Shown here: positions 8,271 through 17,638 of the stretch, in pieces
How the letters are laid out: each line of letters begins with the position of its first letter
Numbering within the stretch: position 1 is the stretch's first letter
Notes under the pieces: generated by a model
Told to the model about the DNA's origin: nothing
Databases searched by the model: none
The model's input: only the letters and a program-made list of their open reading frames with translations
Translations under genes and position numbers: made by a program
Source: DATAEK01 sp036258055
GTDB lineage: Bacteria > Acidobacteriota > Vicinamibacteria > Vicinamibacterales > 2-12-FULL-66-21
Assembly (NCBI GenBank): GCA_036258055.1
Contig: DATAEK010000005.1
Coordinates: forward strand, 1 to 37,187
Direction: 5' to 3'
Length of the DNA stretch: 37,187 nucleotides

Positions 8271-10619
8271 ATGAACGTGCGAACCGGTTGGCCTCGTAAC
8301 CACCGTCGAACGATTGCGATTCTGATCGCTGCCGCTGTCGTCGCGACGAGCCTCTGGATCCGTCTTGGTCCGATCCCCGCCGATCTGCTCGACGATCACG
8401 CCACGACGTCCACCGTTGTCGTCGATCGCCGCGGCGTGCCGCTGTACGAGGCGCTGTCCGGCGAAGGCACGCGCAGCACGCGAATTGATGCCGGCAGACT
8501 GCCACCGACGCTCGTCGCGGCGACGATCGCCGCCGAAGATCGGCGCTTCTGGTCGCACGTCGGCGTGGATCCGGTCGCCATCGGACGCGCACTCAAGCAG
8601 AACCTGGCCGAGCGTGCCGTGGTCGAGGGTGGATCGACGATCACGCAGCAGACGGCGAAGCTGCTCCTCAACCGCCGCACCGCCGGTCGAGCTCGAGACG
8701 TCTGGGCCAAGGCGGAGGAAGCGGTGCTGGCGCTCAGGCTCGAGCATCGCTACGGCAAGCAGCAGATCCTCGCGATGTATCTCAACCTCGCGGCGTACGG
8801 CAACCAGATCAGCGGGGCCGATCGCGCGAGCCGCGCCTACTTTGGCTGCGATCCGTCGATGCTGATGCCAGCGCAAGCGGCGTTTCTCGCGGGGTTGCCG
8901 CAACGTCCCTCAGGCTTCAACCCGTATCGCAATCCGAAGTCCGCACTCGCGCGGCAGCGGGTCGTCCTGCATCGAATGGCGGCGGCCCACGCGCTGACCT
9001 CAGAGCAGCTGGCGGAGGCTTTGGACGAACGGCTGACGTTCACTCGTGCCGCGTCGCCGTTCGCCGCGCCGCACTTCGTCGAGCGCGTGCTCAAGGCGGC
9101 GGGGGATCGTCGTCCTTCGCGCATCGAGACCACGCTCGACGCCGAGTTGCAGAGAGACGTCGCCGGCATCATCGAGAGCCAGCGGGCTCTGCTCGAGAAG
9201 CACGGGGCGGCGAACGTCGCGGTCGTCGTGCTCGACAACACGCGCGGGACGTGGCTCGCGTGGGAAGGATCGGGGGACTACTTCGACACCGCGCACGGCG
9301 GCGCGATCGACGGGCCGAGCACGGCGCGTCAGCCGGGATCCGCGCTCAAGCCGTTCACCTACGCGCTGGCATTCGAGCAGGGGTTCACGCCCGCAAGCGT
9401 ACTCGCCGACGTGCCCTCGCACTTTCCGACCGCCGAGGCGGGCGTGCTCTACAGCCCGCGCAACTACGACGGCCGATATCGCGGACCGTTGCTGATCCGT
9501 CGCGCCCTTGCCGGATCGGAGAACGTGCCCGCGGTTGCGCTCGCCTCCGAGATCGGCGTGCCGTCGCTGCTGCGTTTCCTGCTGCGCGCCGGCCTCACGA
9601 CGTTCGATCGCAATGCGTCGTACTACGGGCTCGGGGTCACACTCGGCAACGCTGAAGTGCGGCTCGACGAGCTCGTCGCCGCCTACTCCGCATTCGCGCG
9701 CGGCGGCGAGTGGCTCGAGCCGACGTGGTCGCCGGCTGAAGACCGGGCGCGTCAGCGGCGCCCGTTGGTATCGCCGCAGACCGCGTTTTGGATCACCGAG
9801 GTGTTGTCCGACCCCGAGGCGCGAGAGTACATCTTCGGCCGGGGCGGAAACCTGGAGTTCCCGTTTCCGGTCGCCGTGAAGACCGGCACGTCACAGGCGT
9901 ATCACGACAACTGGACCGTCGGATACACGCGCGAGGTGACCGTCGGCGTCTGGGTGGGCAACTTCGATCGAACGCCGCTCCGCGATTCGACTGGCGTCAC
10001 CGGCGCGGGTCCGATTTTTCACGCGGTCATGCTCGCGGCCGAGCGTCGTGCCGGCGCGGCGTTGACCGGCGCACCGCCCGCCCGCATGGTGCCGGCAGGC
10101 CTCGTCGAGCAGGAGATCTGCGCGCTGTCGGGAATGAAGGCGAACCCGTGGTGCCCGGCACGTCAGCGCGAATGGCTGCCGCCCGGCGAACAGTTGCCGT
10201 GCAACTGGCACCATCAGAGCGACGAAGGCCTCCTCGTCGTCTGGCCGCCGGCCTATCGTCAGTGGGCGAAGCAGAACGGACTGCTGACCGATCGGTCGCC
10301 GTTGCCCACCATGAAACGCGCCAGCGCTGTCGCGACGACGGGAAGGGAAAAGTCATCGTCCGCACCGCTGACGATCGTGAATCCTCCTCAGGGGGCTACC
10401 TACCTCGTCGATCCCACGCTAAGGCGCGAATTCCAGACGCTTCCGCTGCGCGTCGTCGCGGACATGAGCGGTGAGATTGAATGGAGGATTGACGGCGCCG
10501 TTGTCGGTCGCGTGATGTCGGACACCCCATTCCACTGGCCGCTCGCGGTTGGAAGTCATCGCATCAGGGCCATTGATTCCCGCGGCAAAATCGCGGAGAC
10601 GACAATTCTCGTCAAGTAA
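8271..10619 (+). CDS. pbpC: Penicillin-binding protein 1C
   Basis: This is a 782-residue bifunctional peptidoglycan synthase. A TM helix (about 14-32) is followed by a GT51 transglycosylase domain with catalytic E89 in AAEDRRFWSHVG, then GGSTITQQ and the NPYRNP end typical of PBP1C. The transpeptidase domain has SxxK at S357-K360 (GSALKPF), SxN at S416-N418 (GSENVP) and KTGTS from K537. The C-terminal 85 residues match the BiPBP_C domain specific to PBP1C (TIVNPPQGATYLVD). An earlier in-frame GTG at 8214 lies inside the repeat hairpin, so the ATG at 8271, directly before the membrane anchor, is preferred. It sits downstream of alpha-2-macroglobulin, as in many Gram-negatives, suggesting wall repair coupled to protease defence. 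Confidence 0.95.
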   Translation: MNVRTGWPRNHRRTIAILIAAAVVATSLWIRLGPIPADLLDDHATTSTVVVDRRGVPLYEALSGEGTRSTRIDAGRLPPTLVAATIAAEDRRFWSHVGVDPVAIGRALKQNLAERAVVEGGSTITQQTAKLLLNRRTAGRARDVWAKAEEAVLALRLEHRYGKQQILAMYLNLAAYGNQISGADRASRAYFGCDPSMLMPAQAAFLAGLPQRPSGFNPYRNPKSALARQRVVLHRMAAAHALTSEQLAEALDERLTFTRAASPFAAPHFVERVLKAAGDRRPSRIETTLDAELQRDVAGIIESQRALLEKHGAANVAVVVLDNTRGTWLAWEGSGDYFDTAHGGAIDGPSTARQPGSALKPFTYALAFEQGFTPASVLADVPSHFPTAEAGVLYSPRNYDGRYRGPLLIRRALAGSENVPAVALASEIGVPSLLRFLLRAGLTTFDRNASYYGLGVTLGNAEVRLDELVAAYSAFARGGEWLEPTWSPAEDRARQRRPLVSPQTAFWITEVLSDPEAREYIFGRGGNLEFPFPVAVKTGTSQAYHDNWTVGYTREVTVGVWVGNFDRTPLRDSTGVTGAGPIFHAVMLAAERRAGAALTGAPPARMVPAGLVEQEICALSGMKANPWCPARQREWLPPGEQLPCNWHHQSDEGLLVVWPPAYRQWAKQNGLLTDRSPLPTMKRASAVATTGREKSSSAPLTIVNPPQGATYLVDPTLRREFQTLPLRVVADMSGEIEWRIDGAVVGRVMSDTPFHWPLAVGSHRIRAIDSRGKIAETTILVK

Positions 10620-10622
10620 CAG

Positions 10623-10663
10623 GAGATCACGAGATCAGGAGTTTCTCCTTATCTCTTGATCTC
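10623..10663 (+). terminator. Terminator-like hairpin after pbpC
   Basis: A 19-nt arm (10623-10641) and its near-complement (10645-10663, two mismatches) are joined by a TTT loop. The arm contains GAGATCA and GATCAGGAG. There is only a short TTG tail. It begins 4 nt after the pbpC stop and ends 19 nt before the next gene, so it may overlap that gene's promoter. Confidence 0.65.
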
Positions 10664-10681
10664 TTGTACAGTGCTCAAGCC

Positions 10682-11419
10682 ATGTCACGAAACATGACCC
10701 GTCGTGATGCGCTGCGGCTGTGGGCGGCAGCGACCGTTTCGTGTATCGTCGGATCGAGCATGAGCGACGCCCAGACCCTCGTCCCTGCAACGAAGGCGGT
10801 CGATCACCTGCTCCTCGGCGTTCCCGATCTCGACCGCGGGATCGCATGGGTCGAAAGGATGACCGATGTGAAAGCGATCATCGGCGGAAGTCATCCAGGG
10901 CGTGGCACGAGGAACGCATTGCTCTCGCTGGGTGGACGCCAGTATCTCGAGATCATTGCACCGGATCCCGCGCAATCCACGTTCGGCTTCCAGATCGACC
11001 TCCGGAAACTCTCCGAGCCGCGGCTCGTGAACTGGGCGGCCGCATCGACTGACTTGGACGGCGTCGCCAAACGCGCGAGCGCTGGCGGTCAGAATGTCTC
11101 CGGCCCGCGAGACGGCTCTCGCGTGACGCCGGCGGGCGCCACGCTGAAGTGGCGCTCCCTCGCGGTCGTCAACGACCTCGCGTCACCCGAGGTCGATCCG
11201 ATTCCGTTCTTCATCGAATGGGCGGCCGGGACGTCGCATCCGTCAGAAACCTCACCCAAGGGTTGCCAGCTCCAGTCCTTCGCGATCGAGCACCCGAAGC
11301 CAGAGGCGATCCTCGCGACGCTGAAGGCCATCGGGATCGATGCGACGGTGACGACGGCGCCGGCCGCCAGGCTTCGTGCAACGCTGCGCACCCTGAAGGG
11401 CGTCGTGACCCTGACCTAG
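10682..11419 (+). CDS. Glyoxalase-like domain protein, Tat-type leader
   Basis: This is a 245-residue protein. The N-terminus MSRNMTRRDALRLWAAATV resembles a twin-arginine leader, so export to the periplasm is likely. The body matches the Glyoxalase_3 (VOC-like) family: VDHLLLGVPDLDRGIAWVE, then NALLSLGGRQYLEIIAPDP, then a second half with WRSLAVVND and IPFFIEW. Such proteins are assigned to a metal-dependent lyase/dioxygenase fold, but the substrate is unknown here. The C-terminus is short, ending in LRTLKGVVTLT. TACAGT sits 9 nt before the ATG with no Shine-Dalgarno, so transcription may start almost at the ATG. An ATG four codons downstream (MTRRDAL) is also possible. Confidence 0.8.
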   Translation: MSRNMTRRDALRLWAAATVSCIVGSSMSDAQTLVPATKAVDHLLLGVPDLDRGIAWVERMTDVKAIIGGSHPGRGTRNALLSLGGRQYLEIIAPDPAQSTFGFQIDLRKLSEPRLVNWAAASTDLDGVAKRASAGGQNVSGPRDGSRVTPAGATLKWRSLAVVNDLASPEVDPIPFFIEWAAGTSHPSETSPKGCQLQSFAIEHPKPEAILATLKAIGIDATVTTAPAARLRATLRTLKGVVTLT

Positions 11420-11654
11420 GTCCCTGCCGAGCCTGGCACCTGATGTGCTAGGTTTTCCGGCCGAAATCATTCGCCGGCGCATCCGTCCCTGAAATCCGCG
11501 CAAATGCCCCAGGCGCTGTCTGGGGATCGTCGGCCGCAGGCCGCTCTTCACACAAAGTCGCCCGCGGCACGACGTTTTTGTCTTTCTCGCGGCAGATTTT
11601 CGGGTCCGGAGGCAGTCCCGATCGCTGTCGACTGAAAACGAAAGGATCGATTTC

Positions 11655-13904
11655 ATGACCCCTCGGTCTTGGCTTGCTTTACTACCCTCCGTAGTTGCGA
11701 CCACAGTTTTGTGTTCGAGTGGTGTCTTTGCGCAGACACTTCCAGACACGCCAGGCGCGAGCCATCGCCCCACAGTGGTGCACCCGGTCAAGCACGATCG
11801 AACGCCGGCCCTGCGCGATCTCCCACCGATTCCGATCGAGCGGGAGGAGAATGAAACCCCGCATCCACCCCTTCCCGTTCGTGGCGGTCCAAAAGGAGGC
11901 CCGCACGTCCAGGATCCGATGATTCAGACGACCGCGCCCAGCATCAACGCGATCACACCGGCCGCGAGTTTCGGCGGCATTGGCAATCTCTCGGGTGTGC
12001 TGCCGCCGGACACGAACGGCGACGTCGGTCCTTCGCATTACATCCAGTGGGTGAACCTGTCGTTTGCCATTTTCAGCAAGACGGGTTCGCTGTTGTACGG
12101 CCCTGTCAGCGGCCAGACGCTGTGGCAGGGATTCGGCGGGCCATGCGAAACGCAGAACGACGGCGATCCGATTGTGCTCTACGACGAGGTCGCCAATCGC
12201 TGGCTGATGACGCAGTTCGCGTTGCCGAACTATCCGAGAAGTCCGTTCTACCAGTGCATTGCCGTATCGGCGACGGGCGATCCGCTCGGGAGCTGGAACC
12301 GATACGCCTACAGCTTCAGCAAGCTGAACGACTATCCGAAGTTCGGCGTGTGGTCCGACGGCTACTACATGTCGATGAATCAGTTCACCTGCACGGTTTT
12401 CGGGTGCAGCTGGGCGGGCCAGGGGGTCGTCGCGTTCGAGCGCGCCCAGATGCTCGCCGGCGGCGCGGCGCGTGGAGTGTATTTCGACATGGTCGCGAAC
12501 GCCTCGCTTGGCGGCATGCTGCCGTCGGATCTCGACGGTCCGACGCCGCCGCCCGCCGGAGCGCCGAACTACTTCGTGCAGTTCGACGATCAGCCGGACC
12601 AGCTGCAGCTCTGGGAATTCCACGTCGACTGGAGCAACACCGCCAACACGACGTTCACGCAGCGCGCGACGCTCCCGACGGCGGCGTTCGATTCGAACAT
12701 GTGCGGAGGTTCGCGCAACTGCATCGCGCAGGCGGGGACGGGGGCAAAAATCGATGCGATTGCCGATCGCCTGATGTACCGGCTGCAGTACCGCAACTTC
12801 GGCGCCTACGACACCCTCGTCGTCAATCACACCGTGGACGTCGGATCGGATCGCGGTGGCGTGCGGTGGTACGAGCTCCGCAATCCACACACGGCCCCCA
12901 CGATCATGCAGCAGGGCACCTACGCACCCGCCGATACGCTGAGCCGCTGGATGGGCAGCGCGGCGATGGACAAGGATGGGAACCTCGCGATCGGCTACAG
13001 CGTGTCGAACAGCCTGACCTTCCCCGCGATTCGGTTCACGGGCCGCCTCGCAAACGACGCGCTCAATACGCTGACGGTGGCCGAGAGCGATCTGCGGCAG
13101 GGCACCGGATCGCAGACGCATACGTCGGGGCGCTGGGGAGACTACAGCATGCTCGCGGTCGATCCGACCGACGGCTGCACCTTCTGGTACACGACCGAGT
13201 ACTACGATGCCGGTGCGTCGAGCGCGGGATGGAGCACCAGCATCGGCTCGTTCAAGCTTGGGAACTGCGGCGGCGCGCCGCCCTCGCCGCCGTCCGCGCC
13301 CACTGATCTCACGGCGACAGCCATGTCGTCTTCTCAGATCGACTTGAGGTGGACGGACAACTCCAACAACGAAACGCAGTTCGCGATCGACCGCTGTCTC
13401 GGAGTCGGGTGCACCTTCGCGCAGGTTGCCACCGTCGGGCCGAACGTGACGACGTATGCCGACCAATCGCTCGCGGCGAGCACGACCTACACCTATCAGG
13501 TGCGGGCGCTCAATGGGACGGTCTCGTCCGATCCGTCAGCTTCGGCGCAGGCTACCACGCAGGCGGGTCAGCAGCCGCCGCCCCCGGTGGTCATGCACGT
13601 GGCGTCACTCGCGGGGACTTCGGCGCCGAACGGCAAGTCGGGCTGGCGCGCAACCGTGACAATTACCGTGAAAGACGCCAACGGCGCGTTGATCAGCAAT
13701 GCGACGGTTGCCGGCTCATGGAGTTCCGGTAACCCCGCGGTCGGATCGTGCGTGACCGACACCACCGGATCGTGCAGTGTGACGTCGGCAAAACTCACGA
13801 ACGGTACCCAATCGGTCACGCTCACAATCACTGGCGTTACTCATCCGACGGCGACCTACAATGCGTCGGCGAACGTGGCGTCGTCGATTACTGTCAACAA
13901 GTGA
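11655..13904 (+). CDS. Large secreted protein with FN3 and Ig-like C-terminus
   Basis: This is a 749-residue exported protein. The signal peptide (1-26) ends SGVFAQ. A proline-rich segment (27-95) is followed by a roughly 430-residue domain beginning GVLPPDTNGDVGPSHYIQWVN. That domain contains repeated aromatic/Gly motifs (NRWLMTQFALP, GSWNRYAYSFS, SDGYYMSMNQF) that resemble a beta-propeller-like module common in uncharacterised secreted bacterial proteins. Residues about 545-635 are a fibronectin type III domain (APTDLTATAMSSSQIDLRW). Residues about 645-749 are an Ig-like domain with two cysteines (GSCVTDTTGSC). It is probably an extracellular or surface protein; I cannot assign an activity. 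A purine-rich AAAGGA precedes the ATG by about 10 nt. Confidence 0.85.
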   Translation: MTPRSWLALLPSVVATTVLCSSGVFAQTLPDTPGASHRPTVVHPVKHDRTPALRDLPPIPIEREENETPHPPLPVRGGPKGGPHVQDPMIQTTAPSINAITPAASFGGIGNLSGVLPPDTNGDVGPSHYIQWVNLSFAIFSKTGSLLYGPVSGQTLWQGFGGPCETQNDGDPIVLYDEVANRWLMTQFALPNYPRSPFYQCIAVSATGDPLGSWNRYAYSFSKLNDYPKFGVWSDGYYMSMNQFTCTVFGCSWAGQGVVAFERAQMLAGGAARGVYFDMVANASLGGMLPSDLDGPTPPPAGAPNYFVQFDDQPDQLQLWEFHVDWSNTANTTFTQRATLPTAAFDSNMCGGSRNCIAQAGTGAKIDAIADRLMYRLQYRNFGAYDTLVVNHTVDVGSDRGGVRWYELRNPHTAPTIMQQGTYAPADTLSRWMGSAAMDKDGNLAIGYSVSNSLTFPAIRFTGRLANDALNTLTVAESDLRQGTGSQTHTSGRWGDYSMLAVDPTDGCTFWYTTEYYDAGASSAGWSTSIGSFKLGNCGGAPPSPPSAPTDLTATAMSSSQIDLRWTDNSNNETQFAIDRCLGVGCTFAQVATVGPNVTTYADQSLAASTTYTYQVRALNGTVSSDPSASAQATTQAGQQPPPPVVMHVASLAGTSAPNGKSGWRATVTITVKDANGALISNATVAGSWSSGNPAVGSCVTDTTGSCSVTSAKLTNGTQSVTLTITGVTHPTATYNASANVASSITVNK

Positions 13905-13915
13905 GGTTTCAGGCT

Positions 13916-13949
13916 GGGAACGTGCAGCGCGGTTAGCGCTGCACTTCCC
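13916..13949 (+). terminator. Strong hairpin after the FN3 protein gene
   Basis: The inner 9-bp perfect stem GTGCAGCGC/GCGCTGCAC has a GGTTA loop. An outer GGGAA/TTCCC stem extends it across a single bulged C. It lies 12 nt after the stop codon. There is no T-run on the 3' side, so it may act as an mRNA 3'-end stabiliser or a weak terminator. Confidence 0.6.
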
Positions 13950-14067
13950 GGCCGTCATTCTCGAGCCAGCCCGCCTTCTCCTGATCTCGCGTTTCGACGC
14001 CTCGGCCTTCGTGAGGTGCTCGTCGGTCTCTCGTCGTCGGGATCCTTCGTCAGGCCTCTGCTCGGTG

Positions 14068-14073
14068 TAGATT
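14068..14073 (+). promoter_or_regulatory. TANNNT -10 element, probable leaderless start
   Basis: TAGATT lies 6 nt before the ATG at 14080, and no Shine-Dalgarno is present. Confidence 0.45.
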
Positions 14074-14079
14074 CAGACG

Positions 14080-14550
14080 ATGAATCAGACCAGGCATGCA
14101 TCCGTGCTCAGCATTTACGAGCAGTTGCTCGACGCGTGGAACGGTCGACGCGCAGCCGACTTCGCCAGGCTTTTTGCCGACGATGGAAACGCGGTTGGCT
14201 TCGATGGCTCGCCACTCGACGGCCGTGCGGGCATCGCGGAGGCGCTCGGCGGAATCTTTGCGAATCATCCGACCGCTGCCTATGTCGCCAAAGTACGCGA
14301 GGTACGCGAAGTGGCCTCCGGGGTGACGTTGATTCGCGCGGTCGTCGGCATGGTGCCTCCGGGTGCATCGGACGTGAACCCCGCCGTCAACGCGATCCAG
14401 AGCGTGATCGTCGTGGACCGCGACGGCGCGATGAAGATCGCGCTGCTGCACAACACGCCCGCGGCCTTTCACGGTCGCCCCGAGCTTGCGGAGGCATTGA
14501 CGCATGAACTGACCGACGTGCTCCGTAGCGGAAGAACCGTAGAACCGTAG
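14080..14550 (+). CDS. SnoaL-like / SgcJ-EcaC family protein
   Basis: This is a 156-residue NTF2-fold protein. The start YEQLLDAWNGRRAADFARLF, then VGFDGSPLDGRAGIAEAL and a later ALLHNTPAAFHGRP are typical of the SgcJ/EcaC SnoaL-like family. Members of this fold are small-molecule-binding pockets, some catalytic and many of unknown role. No signal peptide is seen, so it is probably cytosolic. The last codons include the tandem octamer AGAACCGT x2. The next gene begins 7 nt after the stop, so the two probably share a transcript. Confidence 0.82.
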   Translation: MNQTRHASVLSIYEQLLDAWNGRRAADFARLFADDGNAVGFDGSPLDGRAGIAEALGGIFANHPTAAYVAKVREVREVASGVTLIRAVVGMVPPGASDVNPAVNAIQSVIVVDRDGAMKIALLHNTPAAFHGRPELAEALTHELTDVLRSGRTVEP

Positions 14551-14557
14551 AACCCCT

Positions 14558-15007
14558 TTGACTCGCCTCCTGTCCATCGACATTCGCGCTGCTCGCCAGG
14601 CTGATGCGCCACGGCTGGCCGAGTTGAGCGGCGTTCTTGGATATCCGGCAAGCCCCGAGGTCTTCGCCGTCCGTCTCGAGCGGGTCCTCGCGCATTCCGC
14701 TGAGCAGGTCTTCGTCGCCGAAACGAGCCCTGGACTCATCGCCGGGTGGATTCATGCCGCGGAACAGTGCCTCCTCGAAACCGATCCCAGATGCGAGATC
14801 CTCGGCCTCGTGGTCGATGCCTCGTATCGCCAGCTCGGTGTCGGCCGCCAGTTGATCGCGGCCGCTGAAGCCTGGGCGCGTCAGCGCGGGCTCGACGAGA
14901 TGAGCGTTCGCAGCAACGTGCTGCGCGCCGAGTCGCACCCCTTCTACGAGCGTCTCGGCTACACCCGGGTCAAGACCCAGCACGCCTATCGCAAGCATCT
15001 CGTGTAA
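14558..15007 (+). CDS. GNAT family N-acetyltransferase
   Basis: This is a 149-residue single-domain GNAT. The beginning IRAARQADAPRLAELS, the acetyl-CoA motif A in LGLVVDASYRQLGVGRQLI (Q/RxxGxG = RQLGVG) and the end HPFYERLGYTRVKTQ are canonical. No ATG is available upstream of the domain, so a TTG at 14558 is used; the start is uncertain by a few codons. It follows the SnoaL-like gene with a 7-nt gap, consistent with translational coupling. The substrate is unknown. Confidence 0.85.
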   Translation: MTRLLSIDIRAARQADAPRLAELSGVLGYPASPEVFAVRLERVLAHSAEQVFVAETSPGLIAGWIHAAEQCLLETDPRCEILGLVVDASYRQLGVGRQLIAAAEAWARQRGLDEMSVRSNVLRAESHPFYERLGYTRVKTQHAYRKHLV

Positions 15008-15144
15008 GCCCGCGAGCGGAGGACGGCGGTTCGTCACAAATCTCGTCACACTCCAGTCCGGCCGGTCACGTTCTCTGACATCCTTCCACTGTTCCCGCTG
15101 TTCCTGCGGATTGCCCGACCATTGCGCTCGAGGAGTCCCACGTC

Positions 15145-17529
15145 GTGCTGATGAACGATCTTCGCTACGCCACGCGTCTTCTTCGCAAATCACCACTCTT
15201 CACCGCTGCGATCGTGCTGACGATCGCCATCGGCATCGGCGCCACGACCGCCATCTTCAGCGTCGTGAACGCGGTGCTGCTGCGCCCGCTGCCGTTTGGA
15301 GACCCGGGCCGCCTGATGCAGGTGTCCGAGAAGAACGACACGCTGCGCCTGCCGACCTTTGCGGCCTCGGTGTTGAACTATCTGTCCTGGAAAGAGCGGA
15401 CTCAGTCGTTCGAACAGCTCGGGGCGGCCGGCTTTGCCAACTTCAATTTGAGCGGCCGCGGTGATCCGGAACAGCTCGCGGGCAGCACCATGAGCCCGTC
15501 GCTCGTGCCGCTGCTGGGCGTCAAACCAGTAGCCGGGCGCTCGTTCAACGAGGGCGAAGACAGGCCGGGCGCCGCGCCGGTGGCGATGATCAGCGAAGCG
15601 CTGTGGAGACGACGCTTCGGCGCGGATCCCACGGTCGTCGACCGTCCCATCACTCTCAACGGCATCGGCTACACGCTCGTCGGCGTTGCGCCGGCGTCGC
15701 TGACGCTCTTGACTGGCGGCGACGTGTGGATTCCGCTCACCATCGATCCGCCGCGCGAGATTCGCTTGAATCACGTCATCCTCGTGTTCGGCCGGCTCAA
15801 GTCCGGAATCAGCCAGGCGCAAGCGCAGATCGAGATGAACGCCGTGTCCAGACAGGTTGGCGTGGATTTCCCCGAAGTCAAAGAGTGGGGAGTCCAGCTC
15901 GTGTCGATGCGCGACGCGTTCGTGAGCAGCCAGCTCCGGACGGCGCTGCTCGTCCTTCTGAGTGCCGTGGGCTTCGTCCTGCTCATTGCCTGCGCCAACG
16001 TCGCGAACCTCCTTCTCGCGCGGGCGACGACGAGGCGAAAGGAAATCGCCGTGCGCACGGCGATGGGAGCCAGCCGCGGACGGCTGCTCGGTCAACTGCT
16101 GGTCGAGAGCCTTGGGTTCTCCGTGCTTGGAGGAATACTGGGGCTTGCCATCGCCGCCAGCATGTTGCGGGTCATCAACCGGACGCTTCCGCCCAACGTG
16201 CTGCCGATTCCGGATATCCCGCTCGACGCCACCGTCCTGTTCTTCGCCGTGGCCACGACGCTCGCCACCGGGTTGCTCTTCGGCCTCGCGCCCGCGTGGC
16301 AAGCGGCGAAAGCGGATCTCAACGAGGTCTTGAAGGAAGCGACCCGCGGTTCCACCGGCACGCGGCCGTTCGTCCGCAACGGGCTCGCCGCCGCGGAGCT
16401 CGCACTGGCGACGATGCTCCTCATCGGCGCCGGTTTGCTCGTGCAGAGCCTGATGCAGTTGCAGCATGCACGGCTCGGGTTCGAGCCGTCCAACGTGCTC
16501 ACGTTCCAGGTCTCGCCGACGAAGTACGACAACGCGAAGTCCGGCGTGTTCTATCGTCAACTCCTCGAGTCGCTGCGAGCGCTGCCGGGTGTGCGGGGTG
16601 CGGCGGTATCGAGCGGGATTCCGTTTGGCGCCGGCAGCTACAACACGTCGCCGATGATGACTGTGGGCAAATCGGTACTGCCGCCGGGCACGGCAGTGCC
16701 GATCGACTGGCGGATCGTGAGCCCGGGTTACTTTCAGGCGATGAACATCCCGTTGGTTCGCGGACGTGATTTCACCGACGCCGATGGTCCGGGGGCACCG
16801 CTCGTGACGATCGTGAGCCGCGCGACGGCGCAGATTTACTGGGGCGACGACGATCCGATCGGGCGGGTCATCCGTCGCCAGGGCGACAAGCGCGAGTGGA
16901 CCGTCGTCGGCGTCGCGGGAGACGTCCGGAGTACTGCGCTCACTCGCGAATCGCCGGCGATGTACTACCCGAGCGTGAGCCGCGCCTTGCCGCTCATGGA
17001 CGTGGTCGTCCGGACCGATCGGGCGCCGACCTCGGTCCTGGCCGCGGTTCGCCAGCGGGTGCGCGAGCTCGATCCGGAGCTGCCGCTCGCCAACGTCCGC
17101 ACGCTCGAAGAGTGGGTGTCGGGTAGCGCCGCACAACCGCGACTGAACGCGATTCTCCTCGCCGTGTTCGCGGGCGTCGCGCTCATCATCGCCGCCATTG
17201 GCATCTACGGCGTGCTCGCGTACTCCGTGAGCCAGCGCACTCGCGAGATCGGCCTTCGCATGGCGCTTGGGGCGCAACGCCATGGGGTCGTGCGCCTGAT
17301 CGTTCGCGAAGGGATGACACTCGGGCTTGTCGGCATCGGCGCCGGCGTTACCGGCGCGCTCGCGCTCAGCCGCGCCCTCACCGCTCTCGTCTTCGGCATC
17401 TCTCTCCGCGACCCGCTCACTTATGTTGTCGTCGCCGGAACGCTCGGCATCGTCGCGCTTGCCGCGTGTTCCGTGCCCGCATTCAGAGCGTCGCGGGTTG
17501 ATCCCATGATCGCGCTGCGGCACGAGTAG
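15145..17529 (+). CDS. ADOP-type ABC transporter permease (MacB/FtsX), copy 1
   Basis: This is a 794-residue membrane protein with the duplicated FtsX/MacB_PCD layout. The opening DLRYATRLLRKSPLFTAAI and GIGATTAIFSVVNAVLLRPL are typical of acidobacterial orphan permeases. A periplasmic MacB_PCD domain and a central set of TM helices (around LLIACANVANLLLARATTR and EIAVRTAMGASRGRLLG) follow. A second periplasmic domain comes next (about 440-650), then a C-terminal set with AYSVSQRTREIGLRMALGAQ. No ATP-binding subunit lies nearby, so the ATPase partner and cargo are unknown. GAGGAG 9 nt before a GTG favours the 15145 start; the ATG at 15151 is an alternative that gives the usual MNDLRYA start. 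Confidence 0.92.
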   Translation: MLMNDLRYATRLLRKSPLFTAAIVLTIAIGIGATTAIFSVVNAVLLRPLPFGDPGRLMQVSEKNDTLRLPTFAASVLNYLSWKERTQSFEQLGAAGFANFNLSGRGDPEQLAGSTMSPSLVPLLGVKPVAGRSFNEGEDRPGAAPVAMISEALWRRRFGADPTVVDRPITLNGIGYTLVGVAPASLTLLTGGDVWIPLTIDPPREIRLNHVILVFGRLKSGISQAQAQIEMNAVSRQVGVDFPEVKEWGVQLVSMRDAFVSSQLRTALLVLLSAVGFVLLIACANVANLLLARATTRRKEIAVRTAMGASRGRLLGQLLVESLGFSVLGGILGLAIAASMLRVINRTLPPNVLPIPDIPLDATVLFFAVATTLATGLLFGLAPAWQAAKADLNEVLKEATRGSTGTRPFVRNGLAAAELALATMLLIGAGLLVQSLMQLQHARLGFEPSNVLTFQVSPTKYDNAKSGVFYRQLLESLRALPGVRGAAVSSGIPFGAGSYNTSPMMTVGKSVLPPGTAVPIDWRIVSPGYFQAMNIPLVRGRDFTDADGPGAPLVTIVSRATAQIYWGDDDPIGRVIRRQGDKREWTVVGVAGDVRSTALTRESPAMYYPSVSRALPLMDVVVRTDRAPTSVLAAVRQRVRELDPELPLANVRTLEEWVSGSAAQPRLNAILLAVFAGVALIIAAIGIYGVLAYSVSQRTREIGLRMALGAQRHGVVRLIVREGMTLGLVGIGAGVTGALALSRALTALVFGISLRDPLTYVVVAGTLGIVALAACSVPAFRASRVDPMIALRHE

Positions 17530-17546
17530 CCGGGCTCCGCAGCCGG

Positions 17547-17578
17547 ATGGGCCATGGGCCATGGGCCATGGGCGATGG
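17547..17578 (+). repeat. Heptad tandem array ATGGGCC x4
   Basis: Three exact ATGGGCC units are followed by ATGGGCG and ATGG. The array starts 18 nt after the stop of the first ADOP gene. Confidence 0.85.
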
Positions 17579-17638
17579 AATCGAAGAGTATCGTGAGATA
17601 GAACGCACCATGCGCGAGAATCTTCAGCGAGCCACGGG

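Noticed and set aside
11682..13466. Long minus-strand open frame across the secreted FN3 protein gene
   Set aside because: The product is arginine-rich without domains, and the plus strand encodes a signal peptide and an FN3 domain.
15190..17562. Minus-strand open frame of about 790 codons opposite ADOP copy 1
   Set aside because: It is antisense of a clear permease; composition is Arg/His/Asp-rich low-complexity typical of shadows.
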